A stretch of 64,000 nt of DNA. Source: JBDHTQ01 sp039808765 (GTDB lineage: Bacteria > Pseudomonadota > Alphaproteobacteria > UBA2400). This document shows positions 43,809 through 53,139 of this stretch, in pieces (within the stretch, counting starts at the first letter, position 1; every line of letters begins with the position of its first letter). Under the pieces are notes generated by a model, which searched no databases, was not told where the DNA came from, and was given only the letters and a program-made list of their open reading frames with translations. Location of the stretch: contig JBDHTQ010000008.1 of NCBI GenBank assembly GCA_039808765.1, positions 1 through 64,000 on the forward strand. Reading direction: 5' to 3'. A program made the translations under genes and the position numbers.

Positions 43809-46800
43809 ATGAACGAATCGGCCACTCTTGCAGCAGTTGCAACATCCTCAAGTGATCGTGATACGATTGAGCTATTGCAAAAAGCACAACGCATGCAACC
43901 AAACAATCCACAATTGTGGGACGCACTTGGATCTGCGTACTTGATTATGGGGGATTTGAGAGAGAGTTTGCGTTCTTATACGCGCGCAGTCGAGTTACAG
44001 CCCCACGAGCCGTTGTATCAAATTCACCTTGCACAAGCGCTGTTAAAAAAAGGAGAGTGGGAGCAAGCGTCTGCATTACTTAAGCATCTTGTGCATGCGC
44101 AAGCAATTTCCAGCACGGCACTTACTACTCTTGGTCATATTTCCTATATCAAAGGTGAGTGGACTGCAGCAGAGCAGCAATTGCACGAAGCACTTACCAT
44201 CAATGCCTATGATCATGATGCGCATACGCTTTTAGGTTCGCTCTACTATGCGCAGGGAAAAATAGAAGCGGGACGTGCCCATTTTGGCCATCTTCTTCAT
44301 CGTGGTGCGTTGTTGCGACGTATTGATCTTGATGAAATAGAGCCATGGAATGGTGCGTATGATTTGCAAAAAACTGTTCTTCTCTATGCCGAGGGATCGT
44401 TAGCAGAAATTTTTTGTACGCTGCGATTTGTTCGTGTTGTGCATGCAATGGTCAAGAAAATCATTTTGCACGTCCCCGAAAGTATTGCCAAAATCTGTCG
44501 ACAAAGTTTTGCCGGGCTTGAAATTATTGGCTATGAAAATGCATTGCCAACCGTTGATGCGTGGATATCCTTACTGGAATGTCCCGCACGATTAAATTTG
44601 CAGCAGGATGATTTGCCAGCCTGCGCTTTTCCATATTTAAAACCATTCAGGGAAAATTTGTTTGTGCTGCAAAGCGCGCCTCAATTGCGCCCTATGCTTA
44701 GAGTGGCAATTTTTTGTGATCACACAGAAAACGGTTTGGCGCAAGCACTGATCTGTACGCCGGAGCGTCTGTTGCTGCTGCTGCAGAATGAGCGTGTTCA
44801 TCTTCACATATTTGGTGTGGATGAGTATGTTGTCGCTGATCTTAGAAAAACATTGCCCATTGAAGCGCAAGATCGCTTGTTTTGTGGTTATGAGCAGGTG
44901 CAACCGGAAAATGGGTTTAATGTTTTTCTTCCTGAGTTTTACGCAACTGTTTTGGGTGAGATGGATTTGTGCGTGACGGATCATACCGATGTTGCAGCGC
45001 TTGCCGGTGCATGTGGTGGAGTACAGAATGGTGAGGGTGCTTGCGCGCTTGTCTTTGCTTCTGCGCGACATGACCAGTGGATGTTGCAGGGCGACCAAGC
45101 TGCATCACCGTGGTATCCGCAAATTCTCGTGTGTGGTTTGGATGAGGCTTTATCAACCGCTGCACTGACAATCCAGACCCGCGAGATCAAAACCTTGGGT
45201 AAGGTTTTTGGTTTGGGAGAAAATAAAGAGTTGGTTGCAAGCAATGACGCTGAAATTGTGGAGAACACGGCGAGAGAGACCAACCTTCCGCATATTGATG
45301 ATCTTTTGCGCGAGGCATTTTCTGCCCACCAAGAAGGTGATTTAGAACATGCTGAACTCTGTTATCAGGTTATTCTTGAGCGCGCGCCACAGCAAAACAT
45401 TGCGTTGCATCACCTTGGTGTTATTGCGTTGCAGCGGGGACAATACGATATTGCCGAAACCCGCTTGCGTCATGCATTGGACTGCAGCCCCAAATCGCTC
45501 GATATTAAAGCCAATCTGGCGCTGGTTTTAAAAGCACAGGGGCATTATGATGAAGCCGTTGAGTTATGTCGTAAAATTGTTGACCAACAACCCGATCACA
45601 CTGGTGCGCGTCATAATTTGGCGAACATGCTTTTCACGACCAACCGTTTGGCGGAGGCCGCAGAACACTATGAGGTTGCGCTGGCTTTATCTCCACCGCA
45701 GGCCAAGTTGCATAACCAAGTTGCACAAACTTACTTTTCTTTAGGGCAGATAGATAAAGCTCTTGAGCATTTTTCAGCAGCAGCTGCGCTTGAGCCAGAG
45801 CGATTGGCTTATAAAAAATCGGTCACGCGCTGCTTGCTTCATCAAAGCCAATGGCAAAAAGCTTGGGCGTCTTGGGCATCCTGTGCTGGTGACTCGTTTG
45901 TCGGTTTGCCTGACGCTTTTTCTGCCTTTTCGATCGTGCCACAATGGAATGGCGAGGCATTGAAGGATGCAAAACTGTTTGTCATGATCCCTCATAATGT
46001 CGGGCCTGATGAAATCATGTTGTTCCGATTCATTTCGCTTGCCAAGGCTTGGGTGGGGTCGGTGATTGTTCTTTGCTCGAACGTTCATCACGCTTTCATG
46101 GAGCGCGTTGTCGGCGTTGATGAGGTTTGGAGCGAGGCAGAACACATGAAACCGCTAACAACCAAGGCGGTGCAGTGTGATTTGTTGATGTTAGCATCCA
46201 TCCTCGGTGTAACGGCAGATGGCATTCGCAGTACGCTTCCTTATCTTAAGTCAGACATTATTCGGCGTATTCGTTGGCGCACATGGCGTGCTGCGCAACC
46301 TGCAAAAGTTTATGCCCTCACACTAAGCCGTGAAAACGTTGCTTCCATCTTTGAACAGGTTGATGCTCAACTGCCACCAGCTACACAACAAGCCAGTGAC
46401 AGTGCATTTATCCGCCGTGTTCAGCACCAGCATGATAAGGCTTTTGTTGTGTTGCTTGAACCTGATCTACGACCGTTGGTTGAGCGGTTGCAACAGCAGG
46501 GTGTGCCGCTTATTTTGCTGCCAGAGCCTTTCGCACATGGTGAAGAATGCCTGCTCGACATTGTCGCTTTGTTGGAAAACCTTGACGGCATTGTGGGATT
46601 TGACAGTTTGGTTTCTATCGTTTTGGCTCAAGGTCTGGGTAAGCCGGTGTTTATTGATCCTGATTTGATTCACAAAGACCTTCATACGGCATGGTGGTGG
46701 ACTGAAGGAAAAATTCCCAGTCCTTGGTTTCCGCAAGCCCAGCCACTTGCACGTTTCTGGGACCATGATTTTGATGCGTTAAATAGCGCCACAAAAGAAC

Positions 46801-47426
46801 GCGTAACCACAAAATCGTATTTTGCTGGCCATCAAAATGCCATCGGGATCGACTTGAACCGCGAGAGTCCAAGCGCTGATAAAATGCAAACCATGGTGAG
46901 CTCTTCAGAAGAACAAGGGTTTTCCTCGCTTTTAAAAAATGCGCAAAATGCCCAACGCAATGAGCGACTGATTGATGCCGAAAAGCTTTATCGAGAAGCA
47001 CTTGACGAAAATCCGCAATCTCCCGAAGCTTGGCTTGGTCTTGGTCAGGTTGGTTTTCGATGTGGAAAGTATGATCAGGCGCGAGATGCCTTGCAAAAAG
47101 CGAAAAAATTTAATGAGACGATGCCCTTGGCTTGCCTTGAATTAGGTCATATGGCGCTGGAAACGCACCAGATTGATTCAGCTCTCCAGCATTTTCAAGA
47201 CGCACTCAAACTGCGACCAGGTTGGGCGGAAGCCTATATTGCAATGGCGGACGGGCTGGTTCATGCCGACCGTATGAATGAGGGGTTGCGCTATTATCGT
47301 GGTGCTTTGGCATTGCGTCCACAAGACAAGAAACTGCTCTATAAAATCGGGACATTATACCAAAAAATGGGACATTTTGCTCAAGCCGAGGCATTGTTTA
47401 AAGAAGCGCAAACGTTGGGTGGTTAG
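43809..47426 (+). CDS. Tandem TPR / GT9-like protein
   Basis: This 1205-residue protein is built as TPR (about 15-175), GT9-like module (about 178-475), TPR (about 490-690), GT9-like module (about 710-1000), TPR (about 1030-1200). The GT modules resemble the heptosyltransferase-like C-terminal domains of TPR glycosyltransferases: WNGAYDLQKTVLLYAEGSL and TDHTDVAALAGACGG in the first, WNGEALKDAKLFVMIPHNVG and VGFDSLVSIVLAQGLGKPVF in the second, each followed by SPW(Y/F)P. The usual G-x-GD and AHLAGA motifs are altered, so activity is uncertain. It may glycosylate a protein or act as a scaffold. I prefer the ATG 43809 (GGAG upstream) over a TTG 17 codons earlier. Confidence 0.82.
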   Translation: MNESATLAAVATSSSDRDTIELLQKAQRMQPNNPQLWDALGSAYLIMGDLRESLRSYTRAVELQPHEPLYQIHLAQALLKKGEWEQASALLKHLVHAQAISSTALTTLGHISYIKGEWTAAEQQLHEALTINAYDHDAHTLLGSLYYAQGKIEAGRAHFGHLLHRGALLRRIDLDEIEPWNGAYDLQKTVLLYAEGSLAEIFCTLRFVRVVHAMVKKIILHVPESIAKICRQSFAGLEIIGYENALPTVDAWISLLECPARLNLQQDDLPACAFPYLKPFRENLFVLQSAPQLRPMLRVAIFCDHTENGLAQALICTPERLLLLLQNERVHLHIFGVDEYVVADLRKTLPIEAQDRLFCGYEQVQPENGFNVFLPEFYATVLGEMDLCVTDHTDVAALAGACGGVQNGEGACALVFASARHDQWMLQGDQAASPWYPQILVCGLDEALSTAALTIQTREIKTLGKVFGLGENKELVASNDAEIVENTARETNLPHIDDLLREAFSAHQEGDLEHAELCYQVILERAPQQNIALHHLGVIALQRGQYDIAETRLRHALDCSPKSLDIKANLALVLKAQGHYDEAVELCRKIVDQQPDHTGARHNLANMLFTTNRLAEAAEHYEVALALSPPQAKLHNQVAQTYFSLGQIDKALEHFSAAAALEPERLAYKKSVTRCLLHQSQWQKAWASWASCAGDSFVGLPDAFSAFSIVPQWNGEALKDAKLFVMIPHNVGPDEIMLFRFISLAKAWVGSVIVLCSNVHHAFMERVVGVDEVWSEAEHMKPLTTKAVQCDLLMLASILGVTADGIRSTLPYLKSDIIRRIRWRTWRAAQPAKVYALTLSRENVASIFEQVDAQLPPATQQASDSAFIRRVQHQHDKAFVVLLEPDLRPLVERLQQQGVPLILLPEPFAHGEECLLDIVALLENLDGIVGFDSLVSIVLAQGLGKPVFIDPDLIHKDLHTAWWWTEGKIPSPWFPQAQPLARFWDHDFDALNSATKERVTTKSYFAGHQNAIGIDLNRESPSADKMQTMVSSSEEQGFSSLLKNAQNAQRNERLIDAEKLYREALDENPQSPEAWLGLGQVGFRCGKYDQARDALQKAKKFNETMPLACLELGHMALETHQIDSALQHFQDALKLRPGWAEAYIAMADGLVHADRMNEGLRYYRGALALRPQDKKLLYKIGTLYQKMGHFAQAEALFKEAQTLGG

Positions 47427-47467
47427 CCTTTGGAGCACAAAGTTCAACGCAATACGAGGTTGTTTTT

Positions 47468-49072
47468 TTACCACTTCGATTGGCGTCGCCAGTTTTCCAC
47501 GGTCTGAGTAATCGCTCCGGGATTGCCGTCGGCATTTTTCCATGATTGAGCAAAGTCGGCTGTCTCGGAATAGGGTCGGCGTGTGGGTGGCAGATCGTCC
47601 AGGCGTACGCGCATCGGCAATTCAACACCTTCCCCCACCACCACGCATTCTTGAGTGCGCAGTGTCGGTAACATTTTAATAAACCCCTCTGCGCCTTCTG
47701 GCATTGCGTGTTTGATGAATGTTTGGTCTTTATCATTGCTCATGCGCAATGCGAATAGCGTACCGCATTGTGAAAGAATGCTTTCAGAAATTTCAGATGG
47801 TCTTTGTGTAATTAATCCCAGTGAAATGCCATATTTACGGCCTTCTTTAGCGATGGCACCAATTGCTTTGCGCGTGGGAGCAAAGCCCAGTGAGTCATCA
47901 CGTGGTACATAGCGGTGGGCTTCTTCACAAACCAGCAACACGGGTGCTTCACGCGGATTTTCTGCCCAGACACCCGTGGCAAAAATCGTGCGACAGACAA
48001 ACGAAATAACAACGTCTGCCACCTCAGCGGGCACGCCTGCCATGTTTAAGATGGTGATGGGCTTACCGTTGACGGGACGACGTAGAATGCGTTGTAAAAC
48101 CGGCACCATATTGTCAACAACCGAAATACCTTGAAACATGAACGAATACCGCGAGTCAGTTTTTAAGGAGTCAATCCGAGTCAACAATCGCAGATAGGGT
48201 TGCGAGCCTTCAGGTTTTTCCAGCCTCCCCATTGCTTCTTCAATCAAGCGCGTGCAATGCTGTAAACGAAAAGGGACGGGCGTATCAACGTTAGGGGTAA
48301 AAGGCGCATCTTCACCCATAAACGAGCGGCGTGATTCAGTGACGGCATCCTTTAAGATCAAGCGTTCGGCATCCGTTGTGGCGGTGTTTTTACTGGTAAA
48401 AATCTCACACAATTCTTCATGATTCATGAGCCAGTAAGGTAATTTTAACGTGTCCTGACCGATCACTTCAGCCAGTTCACCAAAAGCATGGCTATATTCG
48501 TTGTGCGGATCAATTAAAACCATGTGTGCTTTTGGCAGGTTGTCCAAAAACGATGATAGTAAGAGCACAACTGTGCTTGATTTACCTGAACCGGTTGTTC
48601 CCAAGACGGCAAAGTGTTTTCCAAGCATATCGTTAATTTTGACAAAGGCAGGAACCGTTGCATTTTTATGGAGCGTGCCGATGCGCACCGATGGCGATAT
48701 GGGCCGTGAATAGATGTGGCCAATTTCTTCTTGTGTGGTCAGATGAATAGGGGAGCCCAAAACCGGATAAACCGATACCCCTCTTTGAAATTTAAAGCCA
48801 TTTTCAGCTTGGGCAGAAGGAACAAGTTCACCCAAAATATCAATGATTGCTGCGGCTTCCCATGCATATTCCGAAGAGCCAATGCTGGAGCGCAGTACGA
48901 GCGAAGAAATTGTGCCATAAATTGAGGATTCAGGTCCTTCAATGCGAATCAGGCTGCCCATGCGCGCGACGCGTTCCTGCGCTTCACGCGGATTAACGCC
49001 GCTGGGGACCATAACGACGCCCTCCACGGTATGGCCATCAACCCGGACAATGCTACCAATTGCTTCAGACAC
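47468..49072 (-). CDS. HerA-like ATPase (DUF87)
   Basis: This 534-residue hexameric-type ATPase of the HerA/FtsK superfamily has an N-terminal HAS-barrel (about 1-90; GSIVRVDGHTVEGVVMVPSG), the Walker A GTTGSGKSS (about 159-167), LIDPHNEYSHAF and the Walker B-like VLLVCEEAHRYVPRD, then ITQRPSEISESILSQCGTLF near the C terminus. HerA proteins pump or resect DNA, in archaea with the nuclease NurA; no NurA is adjacent here. A GTG start at 49072 follows a strong AAGGAG. Its neighbours give no clear role; DNA processing or conjugation-like transport are options. Confidence 0.88.
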   Translation of the reverse strand: MSEAIGSIVRVDGHTVEGVVMVPSGVNPREAQERVARMGSLIRIEGPESSIYGTISSLVLRSSIGSSEYAWEAAAIIDILGELVPSAQAENGFKFQRGVSVYPVLGSPIHLTTQEEIGHIYSRPISPSVRIGTLHKNATVPAFVKINDMLGKHFAVLGTTGSGKSSTVVLLLSSFLDNLPKAHMVLIDPHNEYSHAFGELAEVIGQDTLKLPYWLMNHEELCEIFTSKNTATTDAERLILKDAVTESRRSFMGEDAPFTPNVDTPVPFRLQHCTRLIEEAMGRLEKPEGSQPYLRLLTRIDSLKTDSRYSFMFQGISVVDNMVPVLQRILRRPVNGKPITILNMAGVPAEVADVVISFVCRTIFATGVWAENPREAPVLLVCEEAHRYVPRDDSLGFAPTRKAIGAIAKEGRKYGISLGLITQRPSEISESILSQCGTLFALRMSNDKDQTFIKHAMPEGAEGFIKMLPTLRTQECVVVGEGVELPMRVRLDDLPPTRRPYSETADFAQSWKNADGNPGAITQTVENWRRQSKW

Positions 49073-49266
49073 GTTTATTTCTCCTTCGCTACTGTGACGG
49101 TATATCGTGAGGAATTCGTTAACAAAGCCGACAAAGACCAGAAGTTGCGAGATTTGTACACTCAAAAAGCGAAATAGATAAAAATTAACCTAAGGATAAT
49201 TTTTTTAGTGATATCCACTTTTATAAAATGTTAATAACCTAGGGGTGATCTAATTTTTGAGAGGGG

Positions 49267-50262
49267 ATGGGTGAGGTTATGGTCCGCAGTTGGGTAGAAA
49301 GTCGGCGCCGTCGTGCGCAGCAAGGCACAAAAATGCCGACCCATCGATCTGAGGATTTTGACCACGAAAAATCCCTTTCGTTTTCTGCTGATGGAAAACA
49401 AAACGCTCTTCAAAAGAAGCCGTCTATGCGCAAGGGGGCGGTTACACGTCGCACGGGGGTGTTGGTGGCTGTGGTTCGGGGAATTGGAACGCCACTGCAA
49501 TCTGCTGTAAGCGAGGTCGCAACGCTTTTGCGCGGTCAAGGTTATGCCTTAACATCAAGCCAAGAGGCAAAAGCATTTGGTGATTTGGTTCAGCAGATTG
49601 TGCAAATTGGCAAAACGATTCATCCGCTGCTTGGTTTTGACGTCATGGCGCCGGAACAAAATAACGAGCACACCCGTTGGGCCTTGCTTGAAGCGATCAG
49701 CGAAAATGTGGGGGCAATTTATCGTGCTCGTGGCCAACTTTCACCCGTTTGGGAGATGAGCACGCTTTTGCCCTCGCTTGTAAAGATGGCGCGTGATAGC
49801 GCAGCCAGCAACGACCTTATTCCCGCTCAAGGCGATGAGCATGAGCAGCTGCCCTTGATTCTTGGGCTTCTTAAAGCGCTTCCCCCTGTCTGTCACGCGA
49901 TTGGTCGGCACTCCTTTCAGCAAGACACACCGACGCTCATTTTGCAAACTGCGCGCACGTTACAGTACAAGTCCATTACAGCCACGCGGGGGCTTCTTAA
50001 AGAAGGCGCCCCGTTAGATGATTGGCAAGCATTGTATTGTTCTTTTTTGATTGCAGCGGGCCAACTTTACGCTGAGGCACACTTTGCGATTGCAGAAGGT
50101 TCCAGGGCCAACGTATCCGCCGCACAAGCGCAAGAGTCGATTTGGACGGCGTTTGATCGTAAAATGACAATGATTGCTACTTTTTCCAGCTATATGGCAC
50201 CCCCAGCGGCTGAAAAGATTGAGCAAAGAAACGTTAAACATCTTGCCGATGCAACGGGATAG
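49267..50262 (+). CDS. Hypothetical protein upstream of the lytic transglycosylase
   Basis: This 331-residue protein is of a family I do not recognise. The N-terminal 60 residues are basic and probably disordered (SWVESRRRRAQQGTKMP). The rest looks helical (LVQQIVQIGKTIHPLLGFDV, LLPSLVKMARDSAASND, LYCSFLIAAGQLYAEAHFA), without a signal peptide or catalytic motif. The ATG at 49267 sits directly after GAGGGG, so a second in-frame ATG at 49279 may be the true start. It lies 9 bp before the lytic transglycosylase and probably forms an operon with it. Confidence 0.65.
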   Translation: MGEVMVRSWVESRRRRAQQGTKMPTHRSEDFDHEKSLSFSADGKQNALQKKPSMRKGAVTRRTGVLVAVVRGIGTPLQSAVSEVATLLRGQGYALTSSQEAKAFGDLVQQIVQIGKTIHPLLGFDVMAPEQNNEHTRWALLEAISENVGAIYRARGQLSPVWEMSTLLPSLVKMARDSAASNDLIPAQGDEHEQLPLILGLLKALPPVCHAIGRHSFQQDTPTLILQTARTLQYKSITATRGLLKEGAPLDDWQALYCSFLIAAGQLYAEAHFAIAEGSRANVSAAQAQESIWTAFDRKMTMIATFSSYMAPPAAEKIEQRNVKHLADATG

Positions 50263-50271
50263 GAAACCTTG

Positions 50272-50700
50272 ATGTCGCCGACATTACTGGCCATATGTCT
50301 GATCGTTTCTGCGCAATCCTATGATTTGCCGCCGGGAGTTCTCTTGGGGATTTTGCAGGTGGAAGGGGGACGTATCGGGCAAGAGGTTTCCAACACCAAT
50401 GGCTCATATGATTTGGGGCCGATGCAAATTAATACGATCTGGCTGCCCGAACTGGCACGCCGCTGGGGGATGGATCAAGCTGCAGTGCGTAAAAAAGTGC
50501 GTGATGATGGTTGCGCTAACATTGCGGTCGCCTCGTGGATTTTACGTCAGCGTATAAATTATACAGGATCCCTGTGGGGTGGGATTGCTGGATATCATTC
50601 GCTAACCCCCAGCCTTGGCAGTCGCTATGCCAGCAAGGTTGCCACTGCGATGAAACGGTACAATCTCAATGACCGCAAAGACATCCTTATGGCCCGATAA
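50272..50700 (+). CDS. Lytic transglycosylase, small VirB1/TrbN-like
   Basis: This 142-residue SLT-fold protein should cleave peptidoglycan glycan strands. It shows the catalytic-Glu region LPPGVLLGILQVEGGRIG, the conserved SYDLGPMQINTIWLPELA and the C-terminal GIAGYHSLTP, as in the small transglycosylases of conjugation and type IV secretion systems. A hydrophobic N terminus (LLAICLIVSAQS) could be a signal. The ATG at 50272 has AGGA 7 bases upstream. No other secretion-system genes are nearby, so a role in local wall opening linked to the neighbouring genes is possible. Confidence 0.82.
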   Translation: MSPTLLAICLIVSAQSYDLPPGVLLGILQVEGGRIGQEVSNTNGSYDLGPMQINTIWLPELARRWGMDQAAVRKKVRDDGCANIAVASWILRQRINYTGSLWGGIAGYHSLTPSLGSRYASKVATAMKRYNLNDRKDILMAR

Positions 50701-51916
50701 GCCGTCATACTTGCTTGACCGAATGTTTAATCTTCGGTTTGGAATTTTGGTGATTGCGTTGTTTTTCTTCTTTGGTGTGAGAGGGGTTTCTGTTGTCGAA
50801 AACTATTTTTCGCACGATGGGATAAAAATGATTGTGAGCGGTGACTATTCACCTCACTGGGTAATGGGGCGACTTGCCTATGAGGGGTATGCGGCGGAAA
50901 GTTACCAAAAAAACAACGTTGTTGAGAAAGCTGAAGCCACATTAAAGCCATTGGGGTTAACAAGTGGTCCAGCTTTAAGAGCGAACGTATATCCGCCGAC
51001 GATGCTCCTTTTTTTAAAACCTTTGGGTGCCTTTGATTTTGTGACAAGCTATCGCGTTTTTATCGCTATTGGGGTTTGTTTGTTTACACTGATGCTTTGC
51101 ATCTGGAAAATCGATGGCGTGTTGATTGTGAGTTTGCTTTTATCCCCTGGGCTGTGGTTCTCGCTCCGCACAGGTCAGAACGGATTGATCATTGCTGCGC
51201 TCATCGGATTAGGTTTTGCACTTTCAAGAAATCGACCTTTTTTATCAGGTGTTTGTTTTGGGTTATGTTGTATTAAACCGCAATTTGGCCTTTATTTGCC
51301 GCTTGTTCTGATCCTAGATCACCGGTGGAAGGTTTTTGGTGCTGCTGCAGTGACATGTGTGAGTGTGAGTATTTTGAGTTATCTTTTTTGTGGGGGATGG
51401 GAAACGTGGCAGGCATTTATTGATAATGCACCCCAATCAGCACAAAATATTATGCAAACAGCCATTCTATATCCGCGCCTGTGGAGTGTATACGGCGGTT
51501 TTCGGGTTCTTGGTGCGTCCTTTCAGTGGGCGGAAATTTTTCAACTCATCAGCGCCATAACGGCTTGCTTTGCACTTGTGGTTATTTGCATGCGTTCACG
51601 TGATGTGGCGATACGCATGGCGGCAACGGTCTGTGCAACATTTGCCTCGCTTCCCGTCGTTTATGATTATGATACAGCGCAATTAATGCTGGTCTGGATA
51701 TTGGTGTTTTGGTTACCAAATAAAAGCAGGTGGATACTGGGGCTTGTGATCCCACTGTTGGTTGTTATGACAGCTTTGCTGACCTATTATGGTCTTCTCA
51801 CTGACGTGAATGCTTTTCCTTTGATTCCCGCCTGTGTTTGGGTGATGCTTTTGACACTGGTAAAAATAAGTGGGCAGTTGTCAGTGCAAGAAAAGAGCGA
51901 TACAAACCACCTATGA
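50669..51916 (+). CDS. GT87-family membrane glycosyltransferase, copy 1
   Basis: This 415-residue polytopic membrane protein of the DUF2029/GT87 family has about 10 hydrophobic segments. The N-terminal loop carries the GDYSPHW segment that aligns with the catalytic-Asp region of copies 2 and 3, and the RTGQNGLIIAALIGLGFAL and CIKPQFGLYLPLVLI motifs are typical of the family. GT87 enzymes transfer sugars from polyprenyl-phosphate donors on the outer face of the membrane. It overlaps the transglycosylase by 32 bases and copy 2 by 4 bases. The start is uncertain; an in-frame ATG at 50723 is possible. Confidence 0.82.
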   Translation: MTAKTSLWPDKPSYLLDRMFNLRFGILVIALFFFFGVRGVSVVENYFSHDGIKMIVSGDYSPHWVMGRLAYEGYAAESYQKNNVVEKAEATLKPLGLTSGPALRANVYPPTMLLFLKPLGAFDFVTSYRVFIAIGVCLFTLMLCIWKIDGVLIVSLLLSPGLWFSLRTGQNGLIIAALIGLGFALSRNRPFLSGVCFGLCCIKPQFGLYLPLVLILDHRWKVFGAAAVTCVSVSILSYLFCGGWETWQAFIDNAPQSAQNIMQTAILYPRLWSVYGGFRVLGASFQWAEIFQLISAITACFALVVICMRSRDVAIRMAATVCATFASLPVVYDYDTAQLMLVWILVFWLPNKSRWILGLVIPLLVVMTALLTYYGLLTDVNAFPLIPACVWVMLLTLVKISGQLSVQEKSDTNHL

Positions 51917-53139
51917 ACCATGAGCGGCATTATTTTTTGGCAAATTATTTTTTCCTCATCATGGGGTTTGTTAGTTTTTGCTATTTTTTTTATGATGCAG
52001 GCCGCTTGATTCCTTTTAAGCGGTTAAGCGCCGAAGAAGTTTCTCACAGTTTGCGTGGCGGAGATTTTCGCATTGCTTGGGCAACGGGCGTTTTTGCTGC
52101 ACAAAAAGATGTTGAAAAAATTTTTGATGATGACGCCCTAAAACAAACAGATGTTTTGAAAAACACGCAAGTCGGAGGGCAACTATCGCTTTATCCACCG
52201 CAGTGGATTATGGTTGTCGCGCAACTCATCCCGATGGGATATGACAGGGCGTGGCCAGCTTTTTTTTGGTTTAGCTTCTTTCTTTATGTAATGGGGGTTC
52301 TGTGCGCATACCGTGTTTTGGGTGTGCTGGCAGTGGTTTTGGCGTTAGGGTTTTCTGGCTTCTGGAATAATTTGATTTTTGGTCAAAACTCGTTGCTGGT
52401 GGCTGGGCTGCTGCTTTTCGTGCAAGCCACGATCATCGCACGACCGTGGTTGGCGGGTGCACTTTTATCATTGGCCACGATAAAACCACAACTTGGATTT
52501 TTGTGGCCGCTTTACTTGTTGATAGCAAAACCTGTCTCGAAGAATAAATATGTTTTTATTTCGGCTGTTATTGCGACGGCTGTTTTTTGTGGGGCATCGT
52601 TCTTTTTTTTAGGTCGTGATGTTTGGGTATTGTTTTTTCAACATGTTCACGCTCCATTGGAAAGATTGACGGAAAATTTTGATACCGCGCGCGCTGATGT
52701 CATGATCAGCACCTATGCCGCTCTTCGTTTGACAGGGTTGAGTAATGTTTGGGCATGGTTTGGGCATGGGCTTGTTGGGATTATCGCAGTCTTTATTCTT
52801 GTTAAAACGCTCAGAGGGAAGTCATCGCGTGAGATAAAAATCAGTACCTTGATTTTGGCAACATTACTTCTCTCGCCGCATGCTTATAGCTATGATTTGG
52901 TTCTGCTTATAATCCCTATTTTGTCGCTTTTACAATATTGCCGGATCAACGGTTGGCGGCAATCTGACCTTGAAATATTTTTGACCTTCTACATTTTTCC
53001 CGCTTTTATATCAGTCATAAATATCGATTTTCGTATTCCCTTGATTGCGCTATTTCTTCTTTATGGGTTGTATCACTTAAGTGTACTTCCCGTTTTAAAT
53101 GATGAAAGTTTAAAGGATGACGCTGTCAGTAAAAAATAA
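51913..53139 (+). CDS. GT87-family membrane glycosyltransferase, copy 2
   Basis: This 408-residue paralogue of its neighbours has the same layout: GGDFRIAWATGVF in the first loop, GQNSLLVAGLLLFVQ and TIKPQLGFLWPLYLL, and later LLSPHAYSYDLVLLIIP. The start ATG overlaps the stop of copy 1 (ATGA), so translation is coupled. An in-frame ATG further upstream lies inside copy 1 and would add residues unlike the family. The lower similarity to copies 1 and 3 suggests distinct sugars or acceptors. Confidence 0.82.
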   Translation: MNHERHYFLANYFFLIMGFVSFCYFFYDAGRLIPFKRLSAEEVSHSLRGGDFRIAWATGVFAAQKDVEKIFDDDALKQTDVLKNTQVGGQLSLYPPQWIMVVAQLIPMGYDRAWPAFFWFSFFLYVMGVLCAYRVLGVLAVVLALGFSGFWNNLIFGQNSLLVAGLLLFVQATIIARPWLAGALLSLATIKPQLGFLWPLYLLIAKPVSKNKYVFISAVIATAVFCGASFFFLGRDVWVLFFQHVHAPLERLTENFDTARADVMISTYAALRLTGLSNVWAWFGHGLVGIIAVFILVKTLRGKSSREIKISTLILATLLLSPHAYSYDLVLLIIPILSLLQYCRINGWRQSDLEIFLTFYIFPAFISVINIDFRIPLIALFLLYGLYHLSVLPVLNDESLKDDAVSKK

